A stretch of DNA of 64,000 nt from a virus. Shown one piece after another: positions 63,947 through 64,000 of the stretch. The stretch lies in the IMG/VR virus record IMGVR_UViG_3300022074_000015, positions 1 to 64,000 of that record; one strand, written 5' to 3'. Made by a program: the position numbers and the translations under genes. How positions within the stretch are numbered: position 1 is the first letter of the stretch; each line of letters begins with the position of its first letter. Below the pieces are notes generated by a model. That model worked only from the letters and a program-made list of their open reading frames with translations, ran no database searches and had not been told where the DNA came from.

Positions 63947-64000
63947 CGCTTATTCATAAGTGATAACCTAAGTATATCTCTTACCTCAGATTTGTATATT

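Overview
The window looks like about 64 kb of a T4-like myovirus that infects marine cyanobacteria (Prochlorococcus/Synechococcus type). The evidence is a set of recognisable phage genes: ssDNA-binding gp32, helicase loader gp59, late-transcription factor gp33, baseplate gp53 and gp48, phoH, thyX and three tail-fibre proteins ending in S74 chaperones. These sit with photosynthesis and carbon-metabolism genes typical of cyanophages (plastocyanin, ferredoxin, TalC transaldolase), DUF4278 and DUF1825 proteins, and an AT-rich, almost gapless layout with ATGA-type overlaps. All names come from reading the sequence; no database search was run.

Layout. 1-2907: the end of an upstream gene with its terminator, then small genes, plastocyanin, ferredoxin, transaldolase, a host-type promoter, three small unknown genes and an HNH endonuclease. 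2965-53198: about 50 kb, almost wholly virion fibre and adhesin genes. It includes 618-, 961-, 1857-, 1111- and 2108-residue proteins, a subtilisin-like protease with a complete catalytic triad, and several pairs made of a fibre protein plus a glycine-rich tip. It also holds two proteins built like the glycine-rich ectodomain of ALK/LTK receptors, four tandem adhesins with a bacterial Ig-like head, and three S74-tailed fibres. Late promoters of the T4 type (NATAAATA and variants) stand before most of these genes or gene pairs. 45204-47278 interrupts this locus with a self-contained cassette: a perfect TTGACA-17-TATAAT promoter, three 2OG-Fe(II)-oxygenase-like genes and a strong terminator. 53199-62084: glutaredoxin, many small genes, thyX, phoH, a PD-(D/E)XK nuclease, gp33, gp59, a DUF1825 protein and gp32, with several host-type promoters and terminators. 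62148-63919: gp53 and gp48 on the minus strand, convergent with gp32.

How it fits together. The auxiliary genes feed electrons (plastocyanin, ferredoxin) and pentose-phosphate flux (TalC) towards nucleotide synthesis, where thyX and glutaredoxin also act. gp32 and gp59 serve replication. gp33 is the adaptor that would fire the late promoters seen upstream of the structural genes. The fibre locus supplies a large and visibly modular set of host-recognition proteins.

The observations I rate highest are: cupredoxin-like domains with a full type-1 copper ligand set inside three giant virion proteins; the ALK/LTK-like glycine-rich proteins; the 2OG-oxygenase cassette; and the virion-locus subtilase. 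There is no gene-free stretch over 300 bases. The largest gap (55279-55437) holds hairpins and a promoter. I see no tRNA, CRISPR array, insertion sequence, integrase or reverse transcriptase.
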